Below are positions 1 through 9,252 of a DNA stretch of 64,000 nucleotides, in pieces; the stretch's first letter is position 1; each line of letters opens with the position of its first letter. The notes under the pieces are model-generated. The model saw only the letters and a program-made list of their open reading frames with translations. It had not been told where the DNA came from and made no database searches. A program made the translations under genes and the position numbers. This stretch comes from Nitrosomonas sp. Nm132 (GTDB lineage: Bacteria > Pseudomonadota > Gammaproteobacteria > Burkholderiales > Nitrosomonadaceae): assembly GCF_900100485.1 (NCBI RefSeq), contig NZ_FNDH01000007.1, positions 1 through 64,000 of the forward strand. Reading direction: 5' to 3'.

Positions 1-186
1 CTATCACCAAATGTACTTATGATCTCGTGTGGAGTGGTTCCACTCATGGATTAGCCGGTCATAACGTAAATGGCATGCACGTCATTCTGCCATGAGGGAG
101 GTATTTTCCAGCCGTAATGATCAACAAGCTGGCTGATACCTCAAAGAGTTAGAAAGAGTCAAAAACTCCCGGCTTTGTCTCACTTT

Positions 187-219
187 GATTCGGTATTCGA
201 CTGAATCGAATACCGAATC
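187..219 (-). terminator. Perfect hairpin downstream of wzc
   Basis: Two 13-bp arms (GATTCGGTATTCG at 187-199 and its exact complement at 207-219) enclose a 7-nt loop, starting 12 bp past the wzc stop. No T-run follows on either strand, so it may stabilise the mRNA 3' end rather than be an intrinsic terminator. The remaining bases from 1 to 231 show no gene or other feature I can recognise. Confidence 0.4.
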
Positions 220-231
220 ATCTCCGACATT

Positions 232-2514
232 TCATTTGCCACTTTTGTAGTTATATTGATAAACATATTTACCATAGCCATACCTGGATTGAGAAGACAG
301 TTGCGGTAGATCATTAAACACAATGCCTTTCAAATTGACGCCCGCTTGAACAAGCCTTTTTGCACTTTGTTCCAGTTCCCGCATAGGATGCACACCCGCT
401 TTAACAACCATGAGTGTCGCGCTGGCTAGACGACCAATAATAGCCGCATCGGTCACCGCCAAGATGGGCGGTGAGTCAATAATGACGAGATCGTACTGCT
501 TGCTGATATTCTCCAATAAAATAGCAAAATTTTCATGCAGCAATAATTCTGACGGATTGGGAGGATACGAACCGGTAGAAATAAAATCGAAATTAGCGGA
601 CGTTATGCCATGAATGGCATCCTCTATTTTTATTGCATTCAGAATAAGCTCCGAGAGCCCATGCGCCTTCTCAATGCCTAGATATTTATTGATATTACCT
701 CTGCGCATATCACCATCAATAAGTAATATTTTTTTGCCGGCACTGGCCATTACAGCAGCCAGATTAGATGAAACAAACGTTTTTCCAATAGCCGGGCTCG
801 GTCCCGTTACCATAATGACATTATTTCGCGCCTCTAAAAAAGCAAAATGTAAAGTAGTGCGTAGACTGCGCATACTTTCTATGGCGAGATCTTCCTTATC
901 TTCCACCGCCAGCAACATAGCAGGTAGGCTATGACCTGAACGAGCGATCTTTTTAATTTTGTTAACCAGTACTTGTTGTTTTCTGCTATGTGGAATAGTC
1001 GCATAAACAGGGATATTCAATTGTTTCTCGATTAAATGAGGGTCTTCGATACCGTGGCTTAATAATCTGCGAATAAATACTGCCACTACACCCAGGATGA
1101 GTCCTAAAATGAGTGCAATACTAATAATGAGGATTTTCATGGGTCTAATGGGCTCGTCAGGCAACATAGCATAATCGACGATTCTTACGTTCCCGACTGT
1201 CCCTGCCTTTGCTACCCGTAGCGTTTGCGCATTATTGAGCAAGGTCGTATAAAGCTCGGTGCTCACTTGCATATCACTGGACAACCTCAAGATAACTTGC
1301 TGGGTTTCCGGTAATACTCCGATTTTCTTATCTTGAGAATTAATCTGTCCCTGCAATCGAGCAATTTGCTTGTCATGAGAGATGATAATAGGATGGGATT
1401 CAGTGTATTTTTGTCGCAGCTCGTCGCGTTTTTGCTGTAATAAAGTAAGCTGTGTTTTCAGCTCGACGGCTCCTTTCAATACATTTTGCGTTTCAAGATT
1501 TAAATCAACAGAACCCTGCCGGATCCTATAATCATTCAAAGCATCTGTGGCGGCTTCCATTTGTTCTTTGAGGATAGGTAGCTGCTTTTCCAGAAATTCC
1601 AGGGTTTTCTGGGATTCAGCAGATTTATGATTAACATTCTGCTGTACATAAATATTGGCGATCTCATTCAATATGCGCACAGCTTTATCCTGGCTGGGTG
1701 CTTCGACTGTTAATTCAAGTATCCCCGTACCTTTACCTTTCTCCATAATGGAAATATTACTTTTTAAGCGATTGATCGCTAGGCCCGTGGACTCACGTAT
1801 CACAGTAAAGTGTGTATCCGGTCGAGCAAACAATAACGGTACAAAGATCTCTATGGATCGCCCATTGTTCCCCAGTTGTTTACTGGCGATTTTGCCCACC
1901 TCACCTTCGAGAAGTGTCTCGTCATTATAAATAAGCTTGAACCGACCCAATTCTCCCGCTTGTAATATGAATTCCTTGTCATTCAAATCAGAAGGTACAT
2001 TAAACGTGTCGACTTGAATCATTTCCCCGCCCCAGGCATAGTGAGACTGTCCCAATAAAGGACTGGACAGCGAATTATCCTGGTTACTTTCCTGAAATCG
2101 TCTGGCAATAGCTCCACCAAAGACAGGAAAATATTTGGGCTTGGCAATGATATCCAGATGAAGATTATGAACGGCTTCTCCCAATATCAATCGCGATTTG
2201 ATCAGTTCAATTTCAGCCAAAACCGATAATTTGGTATCTACTAGACCTGTCAATGCTTCCAGACCGGCCATGGAGCCTGTGTTTTCTTTTACCTGCAATA
2301 AGCCATCAGCTTTATAAACTGGCGCATCAAGAAAAGCTTTGGCGATACCTAGCGATAACGTAATGAAAGTGATGGTGATGATTAACCATTTATTGTCCAC
2401 TAAAATGCTTATTAATTCACTCAAATTGATTTCATTTTCATCCTCTTGATTCAGTGAATAGTCGATTTGAGTTTTAGGGTAGTCAACAGGTAAATTGGAC
2501 ATTGTATTATGCAT
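232..2514 (-). CDS. wzc: Polysaccharide co-polymerase / tyrosine autokinase (Wzc type)
   Basis: Inner-membrane chain-length regulator and bacterial tyrosine kinase controlling polymerisation and export of exopolysaccharide with Wza. The order is a Wzz domain between two membrane segments (about residues 42-60 and 458-480), a long periplasmic coiled-coil stretch, then a cytoplasmic BY-kinase domain: Walker A GPSPAIGKT near 570, Walker A' LLIDGDMRRG near 598, Walker B LVIIDSPP near 675. The C-terminus has six tyrosines in twelve residues (YGYGKYVYQYNY), the usual autophosphorylation cluster. At 760 aa it is full length for the family. It is the last gene of wzb-wza-wzc (read right to left), 45 bp after wza. 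Wzb, encoded upstream, would be its phosphatase. Function is secure by motif; the polymer made is unknown. Confidence 0.95.
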   Translation of the reverse strand: MHNTMSNLPVDYPKTQIDYSLNQEDENEINLSELISILVDNKWLIITITFITLSLGIAKAFLDAPVYKADGLLQVKENTGSMAGLEALTGLVDTKLSVLAEIELIKSRLILGEAVHNLHLDIIAKPKYFPVFGGAIARRFQESNQDNSLSSPLLGQSHYAWGGEMIQVDTFNVPSDLNDKEFILQAGELGRFKLIYNDETLLEGEVGKIASKQLGNNGRSIEIFVPLLFARPDTHFTVIRESTGLAINRLKSNISIMEKGKGTGILELTVEAPSQDKAVRILNEIANIYVQQNVNHKSAESQKTLEFLEKQLPILKEQMEAATDALNDYRIRQGSVDLNLETQNVLKGAVELKTQLTLLQQKRDELRQKYTESHPIIISHDKQIARLQGQINSQDKKIGVLPETQQVILRLSSDMQVSTELYTTLLNNAQTLRVAKAGTVGNVRIVDYAMLPDEPIRPMKILIISIALILGLILGVVAVFIRRLLSHGIEDPHLIEKQLNIPVYATIPHSRKQQVLVNKIKKIARSGHSLPAMLLAVEDKEDLAIESMRSLRTTLHFAFLEARNNVIMVTGPSPAIGKTFVSSNLAAVMASAGKKILLIDGDMRRGNINKYLGIEKAHGLSELILNAIKIEDAIHGITSANFDFISTGSYPPNPSELLLHENFAILLENISKQYDLVIIDSPPILAVTDAAIIGRLASATLMVVKAGVHPMRELEQSAKRLVQAGVNLKGIVFNDLPQLSSQSRYGYGKYVYQYNYKSGK

Positions 2515-2559
2515 AAATAGTGATTAATCAAGTTTCCAGATGTTTATATTCGGGTCCAT

Positions 2560-3774
2560 TTATCTAGCTGGCCGTTCGAGTAATGGTTGCACCCTTAACA
2601 CACCATCCAATGAATTTAGCAGGTTAATGGTCGGTTGGATTTGCGCAATAATTTGATTCCAGCGGATACCCATAGCGCGATCGATATAAATCACGTCACG
2701 TGGTTGCAACGGGAAACGCTCCGCCAAGAGTAGCGCATCAGGTGATTTTGCATCCAGATGAAAGATTTCTGATTTGCCTAACCCACTTCTAAACACAAAA
2801 ATTCTGGCAGGATCGGAGGTATCTTGATCAAAGCCGCCTGTGTCACTGATCGCTTCAACCAATGTCATTCGTGCTTTATTCATAACAAGGCTACGTGCTC
2901 GACCGGCAGGGCCACCGGCACCGAATAGTTTTACTTCTCCGAGTATAAATACTTTGTTAAACAAATTATCTGGCACATTCAGTACATCGCCATGTTTCAA
3001 CAGTACATTTTGGGTGATATCACCTCCTTCATAAAGACTGAGCAAATTAATACTGTAAGTTTTGCTTTCTCTGGTTAAGGTAATATTGCGCAGATCTGCG
3101 CCAGGTTTTACACCCTCTGCATTGTTGATGGCTTCTAACACAGTCAGTGGAATATCTCTGACTAACTGAATCCCTGGTTTAGCTACCTCACCCACGACAT
3201 AAACCCGCTGACTACGATAAGAGGCCACACGAACATCCAGTTGCACGTTTTCAATATACTTCGATAGTTTTTGCGTTATATCGCCCCTGATCTCTTCGAC
3301 GGTTCTACCTTCCGCCTGAACGACTCCTACATAGGGATAGAAGATTGTTCCATCTTCTCCGACGACATTACCCGCTGTTTCTGCGGAGCGGAATTGACCC
3401 GCCGGGATGGTTAATTCTGGATGGTCCCAAACAGTGATATTGAGAATATCCCTCGGCCCGACACGATATTGAGTGTAAAGTTCTTTGGTTGGGACACCTT
3501 TTATGGTTGTTGAGCCAATGCGATAATCAAAATAATGATTGGCGACGTTGTCAGGGCCCAGGCTGCGATTATTAAAATCCTTCTCTAACTCAACGATCAA
3601 CTGAGCATTGATGGTTTGAATGTTGAGTTTTTTTAAAATGGTTTCTTCATTTTCCGTCACTGGCAATTCCACACTTGATTGCTTTCTAAAATGGCTCATA
3701 TGTTGACCCGGTATGATGCTACAGGCAGCAAGTTGGGATAGCGCAATAAGAATTAAGAAAGTTTTAGCACGCAT
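2560..3774 (-). CDS. wza: Outer-membrane polysaccharide export lipoprotein (Wza type)
   Basis: Forms the octameric outer-membrane channel through which the polymer leaves the cell. A short signal peptide ends in a lipobox (QLAAC, Cys about residue 18), so it is lipid anchored. The polysaccharide-export domain begins at YRVGPRDILNITVWDHPEL; two SLBB-type segments follow (RVYVVGEVAKPG and KVFILGEVKLFG). The C-terminus ends in a helical stretch expected to cross the outer membrane. I chose the ATG at 3774; a TTG at 3783 would add three residues and neither has a good Shine-Dalgarno. The gene sits between wzb and wzc, the classical order, and works with Wzc as a trans-envelope complex. I see no sigma-54 site upstream. 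Confidence 0.94.
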   Translation of the reverse strand: MRAKTFLILIALSQLAACSIIPGQHMSHFRKQSSVELPVTENEETILKKLNIQTINAQLIVELEKDFNNRSLGPDNVANHYFDYRIGSTTIKGVPTKELYTQYRVGPRDILNITVWDHPELTIPAGQFRSAETAGNVVGEDGTIFYPYVGVVQAEGRTVEEIRGDITQKLSKYIENVQLDVRVASYRSQRVYVVGEVAKPGIQLVRDIPLTVLEAINNAEGVKPGADLRNITLTRESKTYSINLLSLYEGGDITQNVLLKHGDVLNVPDNLFNKVFILGEVKLFGAGGPAGRARSLVMNKARMTLVEAISDTGGFDQDTSDPARIFVFRSGLGKSEIFHLDAKSPDALLLAERFPLQPRDVIYIDRAMGIRWNQIIAQIQPTINLLNSLDGVLRVQPLLERPAR

Positions 3775-3912
3775 AGAATTCAAATGTAAATAAAATATAG
3801 ATTGTAAATATCTTACGATAACTTATTGAAGTGTAATGTTTAAATCAACAAAATTTTTACCGGTTTGATAAATTAATAGAGCACTCATCCATAAATTTTT
3901 ATGTTGTTCGCC

Positions 3913-4353
3913 TTATAATTTGCTTATCCACTGGAATACACCACGTTCAATTAATGTAAGTGATTGCTCAAAAACCAATAATTCCTTCTGGTAAGGATCG
4001 GCAATATCAAATCTTCCCCATTCTCCGAGACGAAAAACTTTTCCTTTGGAGCTGGGTTCCTTTTCTTCAATAATCTTTTTTTGGAACGATTCCATCACCA
4101 GAATGAGATCCGCTTTGCGGATCATCTCATTATTCAATTGACAGGCACGGTGACCTGAAATGTCTATACCTTTTTTTATCATCAGTTGGCAAGCTTTGGG
4201 ATCTGCGCTATGACCTACCAGTGCATGTAGTCCAGCAGAACATACAAAACAATCAGCTTTGCCTAATTCGGCAATTGCCTGCTTTAATAATCCTTCGGCC
4301 ATTGGACTTCTGCATATGTTGCCGATGCAAACAATTAATATATTCTTAAACAA
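3913..4353 (-). CDS. wzb: Low-molecular-weight protein-tyrosine phosphatase (Wzb type)
   Basis: Cytoplasmic phosphatase that removes phosphate from the tyrosine cluster of Wzc, allowing cycles of polymerisation. The signature C-X5-R-S is present at residues 9-16 (CIGNICRS), and the general-acid Asp lies in the ADPY motif near residue 119. Length (146 aa) is typical. The only usable start is TTG at 4353, because an in-frame stop lies five codons upstream and no ATG precedes the catalytic loop; expression may therefore be low. About 140 bp separates it from wza. The tandem order wzb-wza-wzc supports the role. Confidence 0.93.
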   Translation of the reverse strand: MFKNILIVCIGNICRSPMAEGLLKQAIAELGKADCFVCSAGLHALVGHSADPKACQLMIKKGIDISGHRACQLNNEMIRKADLILVMESFQKKIIEEKEPSSKGKVFRLGEWGRFDIADPYQKELLVFEQSLTLIERGVFQWISKL

Positions 4354-4874
4354 GGAGTGATTCTTTTATCTCAAAAAAAGACGTACTTTTATAGTTTTTA
4401 TCCAGAAAAATTATGACCGTTTGTAGTAACTTGGTGAATACCGTAAGCTATTCCGCGCCGTTACGCCTTACCTTGTACCCCTAAAACCAGCCACTCTATC
4501 CGACTGAAAAATCTAGCTTGAGTGCAGGCATTCGCTAAGCTCAGATCAAGCGGTGAAGCGATATATCAATAATTATTTCAATGAAGCTGCTGACTTTACT
4601 TTTGATTAGGATTAGGGGTTGCCTCGCAAATAACGCATCATTATATCGCTCTTCTCCGTTGTGCAACGACTTCGATTTTCATTGTACCTTCAAAGTTTAG
4701 ATAGCTAGCCAACTTGCACATCAAATTCACTATTTTAATTTCTCTCAATCTCAGTACGTGTTTTCTTAACCTATTTATATCTTTTTTTAAGATAGGGATA
4801 ATCCACGAGAAAGGATAGATATACCCTGCTTTTTTGCTGATCCCTCTCTTAAATTGACGAGGTTGATGATCTTT
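4354..4874. other. Intergenic region without a supported gene
   Basis: About 520 bp between wzb and the first MITE. An 86-codon open frame on the minus strand (4641-4901) begins inside the MITE end, has no Shine-Dalgarno and resembles nothing I know, so I do not call it. Bases 4420-4490 resemble 17696-17763 (conserved blocks such as TCCGC, GCCTT and AAAACC), perhaps remains of a shared IS end. Confidence 0.4.
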
Positions 4875-5042
4875 TAACCCGAATATTTCATAAATTGGCA
4901 CGTGCCCTCACTTGTCTTTTGATTAATAAGAAAGATTTTGCTCAGTCGGGTGTATGAATCACTACACCCTCTTTCTCAAAACTTCCCTATTAATCAAAAT
5001 CCTGCGTGATCATCACGCGAATTTATGAAATATTCGGGTTAA
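4875..5042 (+). mobile_element. Palindromic MITE, full-length copy 1
   Basis: 168-bp non-coding element with 22-bp perfect terminal inverted repeats starting TAACCCGAATATTTC and reading to GGGTTA. Inner arms also pair (TTGATTAATA with TATTAATCAA), and the centre holds GGGTGTA-N8-TACACCC, so the whole element folds as one long hairpin. It is flanked by a TA duplication, as expected of IS630/Tc1-type transposition. No transposase is encoded, so it must be mobilised in trans. Forward orientation is defined here as CACGTGCCCTCAC near the left end. It lies between wzb and the PEP-CTERM promoter. Confidence 0.9.
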
Positions 5043-5100
5043 AGAAAAGGCTGGCTGCCAGGCGCTCATTTGTCACTAGCGCATCAGGGATGTGTAAGGG

Positions 5101-5119
5101 TTGTCGGTTTTTTTTACAC
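5101..5119 (+). promoter_or_regulatory. Upstream activator site TTGTCG-N6-TTTACAC
   Basis: A 19-nt site with the same spacing recurs at 14927-14945 and 29395-29413 (both minus strand), in each case upstream of a sigma-54-type promoter. Likely the binding site of an enhancer-binding protein; PrsR of the PrsK/PrsR pair is the known regulator in PEP-CTERM loci, but the assignment is inference. Confidence 0.6.
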
Positions 5120-5146
5120 GCCGATACTTTATTACCCAGTTAAGGC

Positions 5147-5162
5147 TGGCGATAATTATGCA
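5147..5162 (+). promoter_or_regulatory. Sigma-54 promoter of the PEP-CTERM gene
   Basis: TGGCGATAATTATGCA has the invariant GG and GC separated by exactly 10 nt (GG 5148-5149, GC 5160-5161). The -24 box departs from consensus at two positions. The upstream activator site ends 28 nt before it, and the start codon is about 185 nt downstream. Confidence 0.55.
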
Positions 5163-5348
5163 ATTATTTGATTATTATAATTATAATTAAATATGATTTG
5201 CATGTTTAGCATAGATTTTGCTTATTAATTAGAGAAGGTGTTTGAACGAACAATTTGTATTACGGGAAAGATGGCTCAAAACCGTAAGTATGACCATACA
5301 TTCAACACCCATCCATTTCCCATTTAACGATATAGGAGTTACGTTGAA

Positions 5349-6248
5349 ATGAATTTAGAATCAAAGGGTATATTTCAATCAACCGACATGAGGGCATCAA
5401 AAATGCTTGCCCATGGAGCACACTTGGCGCCTGTAAAAAAGATGAAACATAAAATCCTGTATGGTCTGGCAAGCATGATGATGATGATAGGAGCAACGAT
5501 GAGCGCCCAAGCGTTTGTTTTCTCGGCGCAAGGCTATCTCAATGGCGCCCCCTTTGAATCGACCTCTCTGGGAGGCGCGTCAGGATTTAATCAAAAACTT
5601 GGCTTGGGTACCGGAGACAGTGTTTCCTTTAGTGGTCCTGCTTCAACCCCAGCCTTGGTGGCAAGCGGTTTCATAGCTTATGATCTCAATGGAGTACCAG
5701 GTATTCAGATGGGTGATGTGACGGGATTTCTGAATCAAACCGTATTTACGGGCAGTGCGCTCCGCACCCTCGATAGCGGAAGCATTCCTGCAATGATTAC
5801 GAACACATCCACTGGTCTTGCGGGTAGTTTTCATGTCGATTATAACGGTGTCTTTGCAAGTGCCCCAGGCCCACTTGGCGTGATTCTCAACCCATTGCTC
5901 AATTCAGGCAACCCTGTTTCCGGCCGTCTTGATATCGGTTTCACCGTTAATGGTGGCGTATTGGATGCGACCTGGACAGACTCAAATTTGAGTGGTTGGG
6001 GCGGATTCGAAGCCCTTTTTGCGGTATTTGATAACCCATTACTGGGTGGTAACAATGATGGCAACATCAATGGCTTGCTTTATCTGGCCGACAGTGGCAC
6101 GGTCATTCCAAACGCCGCGCCCCAGCTCGGAAGCGGTAATTTTCAAATTACCGCCACCCCCACCGCTGTTCCCGAGCCCGCATCCTTGGCATTGCTTGGC
6201 ATTGGTTTGGCAGGTCTGAGCCTGATGCGTCGTCGCAAGTGTGCATAG
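5349..6248 (+). CDS. PEP-CTERM sorting domain protein
   Basis: Secreted surface or matrix protein processed by an exosortase (XrtA-type); such proteins accompany exopolysaccharide in floc and biofilm matrix. The C-terminus has the complete tripartite signal: VPEPASLALLGIGLAGLSL, then RRRK. A signal peptide runs from about residue 32 (MKHKILYG...SAQA). The ATG at 5349 has a good AGGAG 10 nt upstream, so the 31-residue extension before the signal peptide is probably translated; the ATG at 5442 is the alternative. The mature part is rich in Gly, Asn and Ser, with no catalytic motif recognised. The first half is closely related to the broken copy at 14522-14785. It is on the opposite strand to the surrounding biosynthesis genes and has its own sigma-54 promoter. 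No exosortase gene is in the window. Confidence 0.9.
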   Translation: MNLESKGIFQSTDMRASKMLAHGAHLAPVKKMKHKILYGLASMMMMIGATMSAQAFVFSAQGYLNGAPFESTSLGGASGFNQKLGLGTGDSVSFSGPASTPALVASGFIAYDLNGVPGIQMGDVTGFLNQTVFTGSALRTLDSGSIPAMITNTSTGLAGSFHVDYNGVFASAPGPLGVILNPLLNSGNPVSGRLDIGFTVNGGVLDATWTDSNLSGWGGFEALFAVFDNPLLGGNNDGNINGLLYLADSGTVIPNAAPQLGSGNFQITATPTAVPEPASLALLGIGLAGLSLMRRRKCA

Positions 6249-6299
6249 GCTGAAAGTAGCATAGCCAATACGATAGCTAATACGGCTGGATCATCTTTG

Positions 6300-6343
6300 T
6301 GGGTAACTCAATAAAAATTTTCAGTAAATCTGCAGGTTACCCA
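6300..6343 (+). terminator. Inverted repeat after the PEP-CTERM gene
   Basis: TGGGTAAC (6300-6307) pairs with GTTACCCA (6336-6343) across a 28-nt loop, about 50 bp past the stop. There is no T-run, so a terminator role is only possible. Confidence 0.25.
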
Positions 6344-6443
6344 TCCAATTTTCTTTCCTGGGCTATTTCCAGTAGCTGCACAAAATTAGTAATCAATTTT
6401 GTGATATTGAGGTATGCAGTACAATAAGGATGGTCAACTGCAA

Positions 6444-6490
6444 GGCTGTGAAAAAAGAATATTTTTTAGCGAAACTTCGTTTTCACAGCC
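6444..6490. repeat. 11-bp inverted repeat GGCTGTGAAAA / TTTTCACAGCC
   Basis: The arms at 6444-6454 and 6480-6490 are perfect and enclose an AT-rich core. It ends 10 bp before MITE copy 2. Outward ends of this type occur at IS termini, so it may be a tiny IS derivative; it could also act as a bidirectional terminator between the PEP-CTERM gene and galE. Confidence 0.4.
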
Positions 6491-6500
6491 TCTGAAGAGC

Positions 6501-6668
6501 TAACCCGAATATTTCATAAATTGGCACGTGTCCTCACTAGTCTTTTGATTAATAAGAAAGATTTTGCTCAGTCGGGTGTATGAATCACTACACCCCTCCT
6601 TCTCGAAACTTCTCTATTAATCAAAATTCTGCGTGATCATCACGCGAATTTATGAAATATTCGGGCTA
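6501..6668 (+). mobile_element. Palindromic MITE, full-length copy 2
   Basis: 168 bp, forward orientation, left end TAACCC and right end GGGCTA. A few substitutions relative to copy 1, including GTGTCCTCACTAG instead of GTGCCCTCACTTG. Lies between the PEP-CTERM gene and the 3' end of galE. Confidence 0.9.
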
Positions 6669-6751
6669 AGCTGTCAAAGCAGCAAGCACTACTTCTACCC
6701 GTCTTGACCCCTTCTTAGACGGGTGGGGTACGCGTAGGCGTAACAAAGCGA

Positions 6752-7744
6752 TCATGAATCATGTTTGCTGCCATGGAGAATCCAGCGCCAGGCATGCTCA
6801 ATAATTTTCTCTATTTCCGGATACTTTGACTGCCAACCTAGTTGGATTCTGGCAAGACCGCTATCAGCAACCAAGCGCGCCGGATCTCCTTCACGCCGCG
6901 CGCCATATTGGACAGGAATCTCCCGTCCCGTCACTTCCCTTGCTGCATCTATCACTTCACGAACTGAGAAACCCTCGCCATTGCCCAAGTTATATACACC
7001 GCGTGGCGCGCCATCCCATAATTTTTCTATGGCAAGCAAATGCGCCTGGCAAAGATCCTCGACATGAATATAATCGCGAATACAGGTGCCATCGGGAGTA
7101 TCGTAATCTTGACCGAAAACGGTGATATAGGGGCGCATCCCTGCAGCGGCTTGCAAAACCAGCGGAATTAAATGCGTTTCCGGGTCATGCCGTTCACCCA
7201 GTTGCCCTTCTGCATCTGCGCCCGCCGCGTTAAAATAACGCAGGCAAATGGATTTGAGACCATAAGCGCGATCAAAATCAGCCAGTATTTCTTCTACCAT
7301 CAATTTGCTTCGACCATAAGGATTGATGGGGTTCTTCGGGTGAATTTCATTAATGGGTGTGTATAGTGGTTCACCAAAAATGGCCGCTGTTGAGGAAAAG
7401 AGAAAAGTCAAAACCTTATGATTAACCATCGTCTCCAGCAGATTGAGCGTATTTGTGACATTATTCCGATAATAGCTGCCGGGATTGAGCATTGACTCAC
7501 CAACCTGGATGAAGGAAGCAAAGTGCATGACGCCATCAAAATGATGCTCGGCAAAGAGCCCGTTTAGTAAGGCCGTATCCGCCAGACTGCCTAAAATAAA
7601 ATCGCCGCCCAGAACTGCATCGCGGTGTCCGGAAGATAGATCATCCAGTATGACAACATGATGCTGTTTTTGGAGTAACATCTTTACCATATGGGAGCCG
7701 ATATAGCCGGCGCCACCTACTACGAGTATTTTCTTCATTGGCAT
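6752..7744 (-). CDS. galE: UDP-glucose 4-epimerase
   Basis: Interconverts UDP-glucose and UDP-galactose, supplying galactosyl donor for the polymer. An extended SDR with the Rossmann motif GGAGYIGSH at the N-terminus, catalytic SSTAA and YGRSK (Tyr-x3-Lys), and the family segments LRYFNAAGAD and RDYIHVEDL. Length (330 aa) is normal. The ATG at 7744 has GAGGGT just upstream. It stands alone between two MITEs, facing the PEP-CTERM gene, and is followed on the right by galU, which makes its substrate. Both genes are minus strand, but the MITE between them makes a single transcript uncertain. Confidence 0.95.
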   Translation of the reverse strand: MPMKKILVVGGAGYIGSHMVKMLLQKQHHVVILDDLSSGHRDAVLGGDFILGSLADTALLNGLFAEHHFDGVMHFASFIQVGESMLNPGSYYRNNVTNTLNLLETMVNHKVLTFLFSSTAAIFGEPLYTPINEIHPKNPINPYGRSKLMVEEILADFDRAYGLKSICLRYFNAAGADAEGQLGERHDPETHLIPLVLQAAAGMRPYITVFGQDYDTPDGTCIRDYIHVEDLCQAHLLAIEKLWDGAPRGVYNLGNGEGFSVREVIDAAREVTGREIPVQYGARREGDPARLVADSGLARIQLGWQSKYPEIEKIIEHAWRWILHGSKHDS

Positions 7745-7792
7745 GTACCCTCGATTGTATATTCAAACCTAAAACTGCTTTTCGGCTAAAGC

Positions 7793-7960
7793 TAGCCCGA
7801 ATATTTCATAAATTGGCACGTGCCCTCACTTGTCTTTTGATTAATAAGAAAGATTTTGCTCAGTCGGGTGTATGAGTCACTACACCCCTCTTTCTCAAAA
7901 CTTCCCTATTAATCAAAATCCTGCGTGATCATCACGCGAATTTATGAAATATTCGGGCTA
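7793..7960 (+). mobile_element. Palindromic MITE, full-length copy 3
   Basis: 168 bp, forward, with matching TAGCCC and GGGCTA ends: the third terminal base is A or G in different copies. Inserted between galU and galE, where its hairpin could form in a galU-galE transcript. Confidence 0.9.
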
Positions 7961-8068
7961 GGTTAGCTCTGAGCTCTGAGGGCGAGCGACACAAACCCAA
8001 ATCCCCCAGCCACTCGAAGATGCCTCAACCTACACGGCTTCAATCCGATCAAATCTGCTGTCTGAGAA

Positions 8069-8965
8069 TCAATGATCAGAAGGCTCATGATAGCCACGCG
8101 CATTTAAATAATCGACAAAATCCTTACCGACTTCTGGATGTTTGCATCCCAGTGCAATGGTGGCCATTAGGTAGCCGAGCTTGGTCCCACAATCATAGCG
8201 AGTACCAGTAAATTCATAGGCCAGCACCTGCTCTTCCTGCAGGAGCGAAGCAATGGCATCAGTAAGTTGAATTTCTCCACCCGCACCTGATTTTGTCTGT
8301 TCTAAATGCTCGAAAATCTTTGAAGTAAGAATATAGCGGCCAACCACGCCCAGTGTTGATGGCGCATTCTCGGGCCGAGGTTTCTCGACTATACGTGTAA
8401 CCGAGTGTAATTTTTTTTCTTTTGCTTCACATTTCACAATGCCGTAATGAATGGTTTCTTCCGGTTTTATATTTTGCACGCCAAGTATTGAGCAACCCTG
8501 CTGTTCATAAAGCCGGGTCATCTGCTGCATCACCGGATTAATGCCTTCGATCAGATCATCTGCTAACAACACAGCAAACGGTTGATCGCCCACAACAGGG
8601 CGTGCGCATAATACCGCATGCCCCAACCCTAATGCCTCTGGTTGCCGAATATAAATACAGGAAATATTTTTTGGCACGATACTGCGCAATACTTCAAGCG
8701 TCTCGCTCTTGCCGCGCGCCTCCAGCTCTGCTTCCATTTCATAGGCTTTATCGAAATGATCTTCTATAGCACGCTTATTTCGCCCTGTAATAAAAATCAT
8801 CTCCTGGATACCGGCTGCGATAGCTTCTTCTACTGCATACTGAATTAAAGGCTTATCCACAATAGAGATCATCTCCTTGGGACTAGCTTTTGTGGCGGGT
8901 AAGAAACGGGTTCCCAATCCTGCGACAGGGAAAACAGCTTTGGTTATTTTTTGCATATTTTGCAT
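8069..8965 (-). CDS. galU: UTP-glucose-1-phosphate uridylyltransferase
   Basis: Makes UDP-glucose from glucose-1-phosphate and UTP, the precursor for GalE and for the UDP-glucose dehydrogenase at 27551. The nucleotidyl-transfer signature [17 protein letters not shown] is near the N-terminus, followed by [14 protein letters not shown] and the FAVLLADD metal-binding segment. Length 298 aa is typical. ATG at 8965 with AGGG upstream. The pgm gene at 36491 would supply its substrate. Confidence 0.96.
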   Translation of the reverse strand: MQNMQKITKAVFPVAGLGTRFLPATKASPKEMISIVDKPLIQYAVEEAIAAGIQEMIFITGRNKRAIEDHFDKAYEMEAELEARGKSETLEVLRSIVPKNISCIYIRQPEALGLGHAVLCARPVVGDQPFAVLLADDLIEGINPVMQQMTRLYEQQGCSILGVQNIKPEETIHYGIVKCEAKEKKLHSVTRIVEKPRPENAPSTLGVVGRYILTSKIFEHLEQTKSGAGGEIQLTDAIASLLQEEQVLAYEFTGTRYDCGTKLGYLMATIALGCKHPEVGKDFVDYLNARGYHEPSDH

Positions 8966-9212
8966 AGATAGATTACCCTGAGATGTAGTCCTAAATGATG
9001 TGGGGGTACGTCAACTTATACTTACTTGCGTGGCTGATGGTTAAGAATTCTATCACGCCTCATAGCGTTTCTAAACCACCCGGAAACGGTGAGAATGAGA
9101 CGGGATAGTGCAGTTTGGTATAGAGATTTTTGTTCGCAAAGAACGCGCGAAAAGACACTCATGTCGCTCGTGCTACCCTGGGACATGGCGGAACGAGCGC
9201 GATGAGCTTTAG

Positions 9213-9245
9213 AAAAACCGAGCTATTGCCCGATGACGATAGCCC
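9213..9245 (-). terminator. Rho-independent terminator of the pectate-lyase-like gene
   Basis: On the minus strand GGGCTAT pairs with ATAGCTC (seven pairs, one G-T) and is followed by GGTTTTT. It lies directly after the stop codon at 9253. The 8966-9252 interval otherwise holds nothing I recognise. Confidence 0.55.
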
Positions 9246-9252
9246 TTCTGTA

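Noticed and set aside
3784-3912. Possible activator site upstream of wza (GTGTAAT-N8-CAACAA at about 3831-3851)
   Set aside because: Spacing and bases deviate from the other three sites, and no GG-N10-GC promoter follows.
4641-4901. 86-codon minus-strand frame
   Set aside because: It begins inside the MITE end, has no ribosome site, and its sequence resembles no protein family; most likely chance.
8966-9252. Riboswitch or small gene between galU and the pectate-lyase-like gene
   Set aside because: Beyond the terminator at 9213-9245 I found no conserved structure or credible frame.
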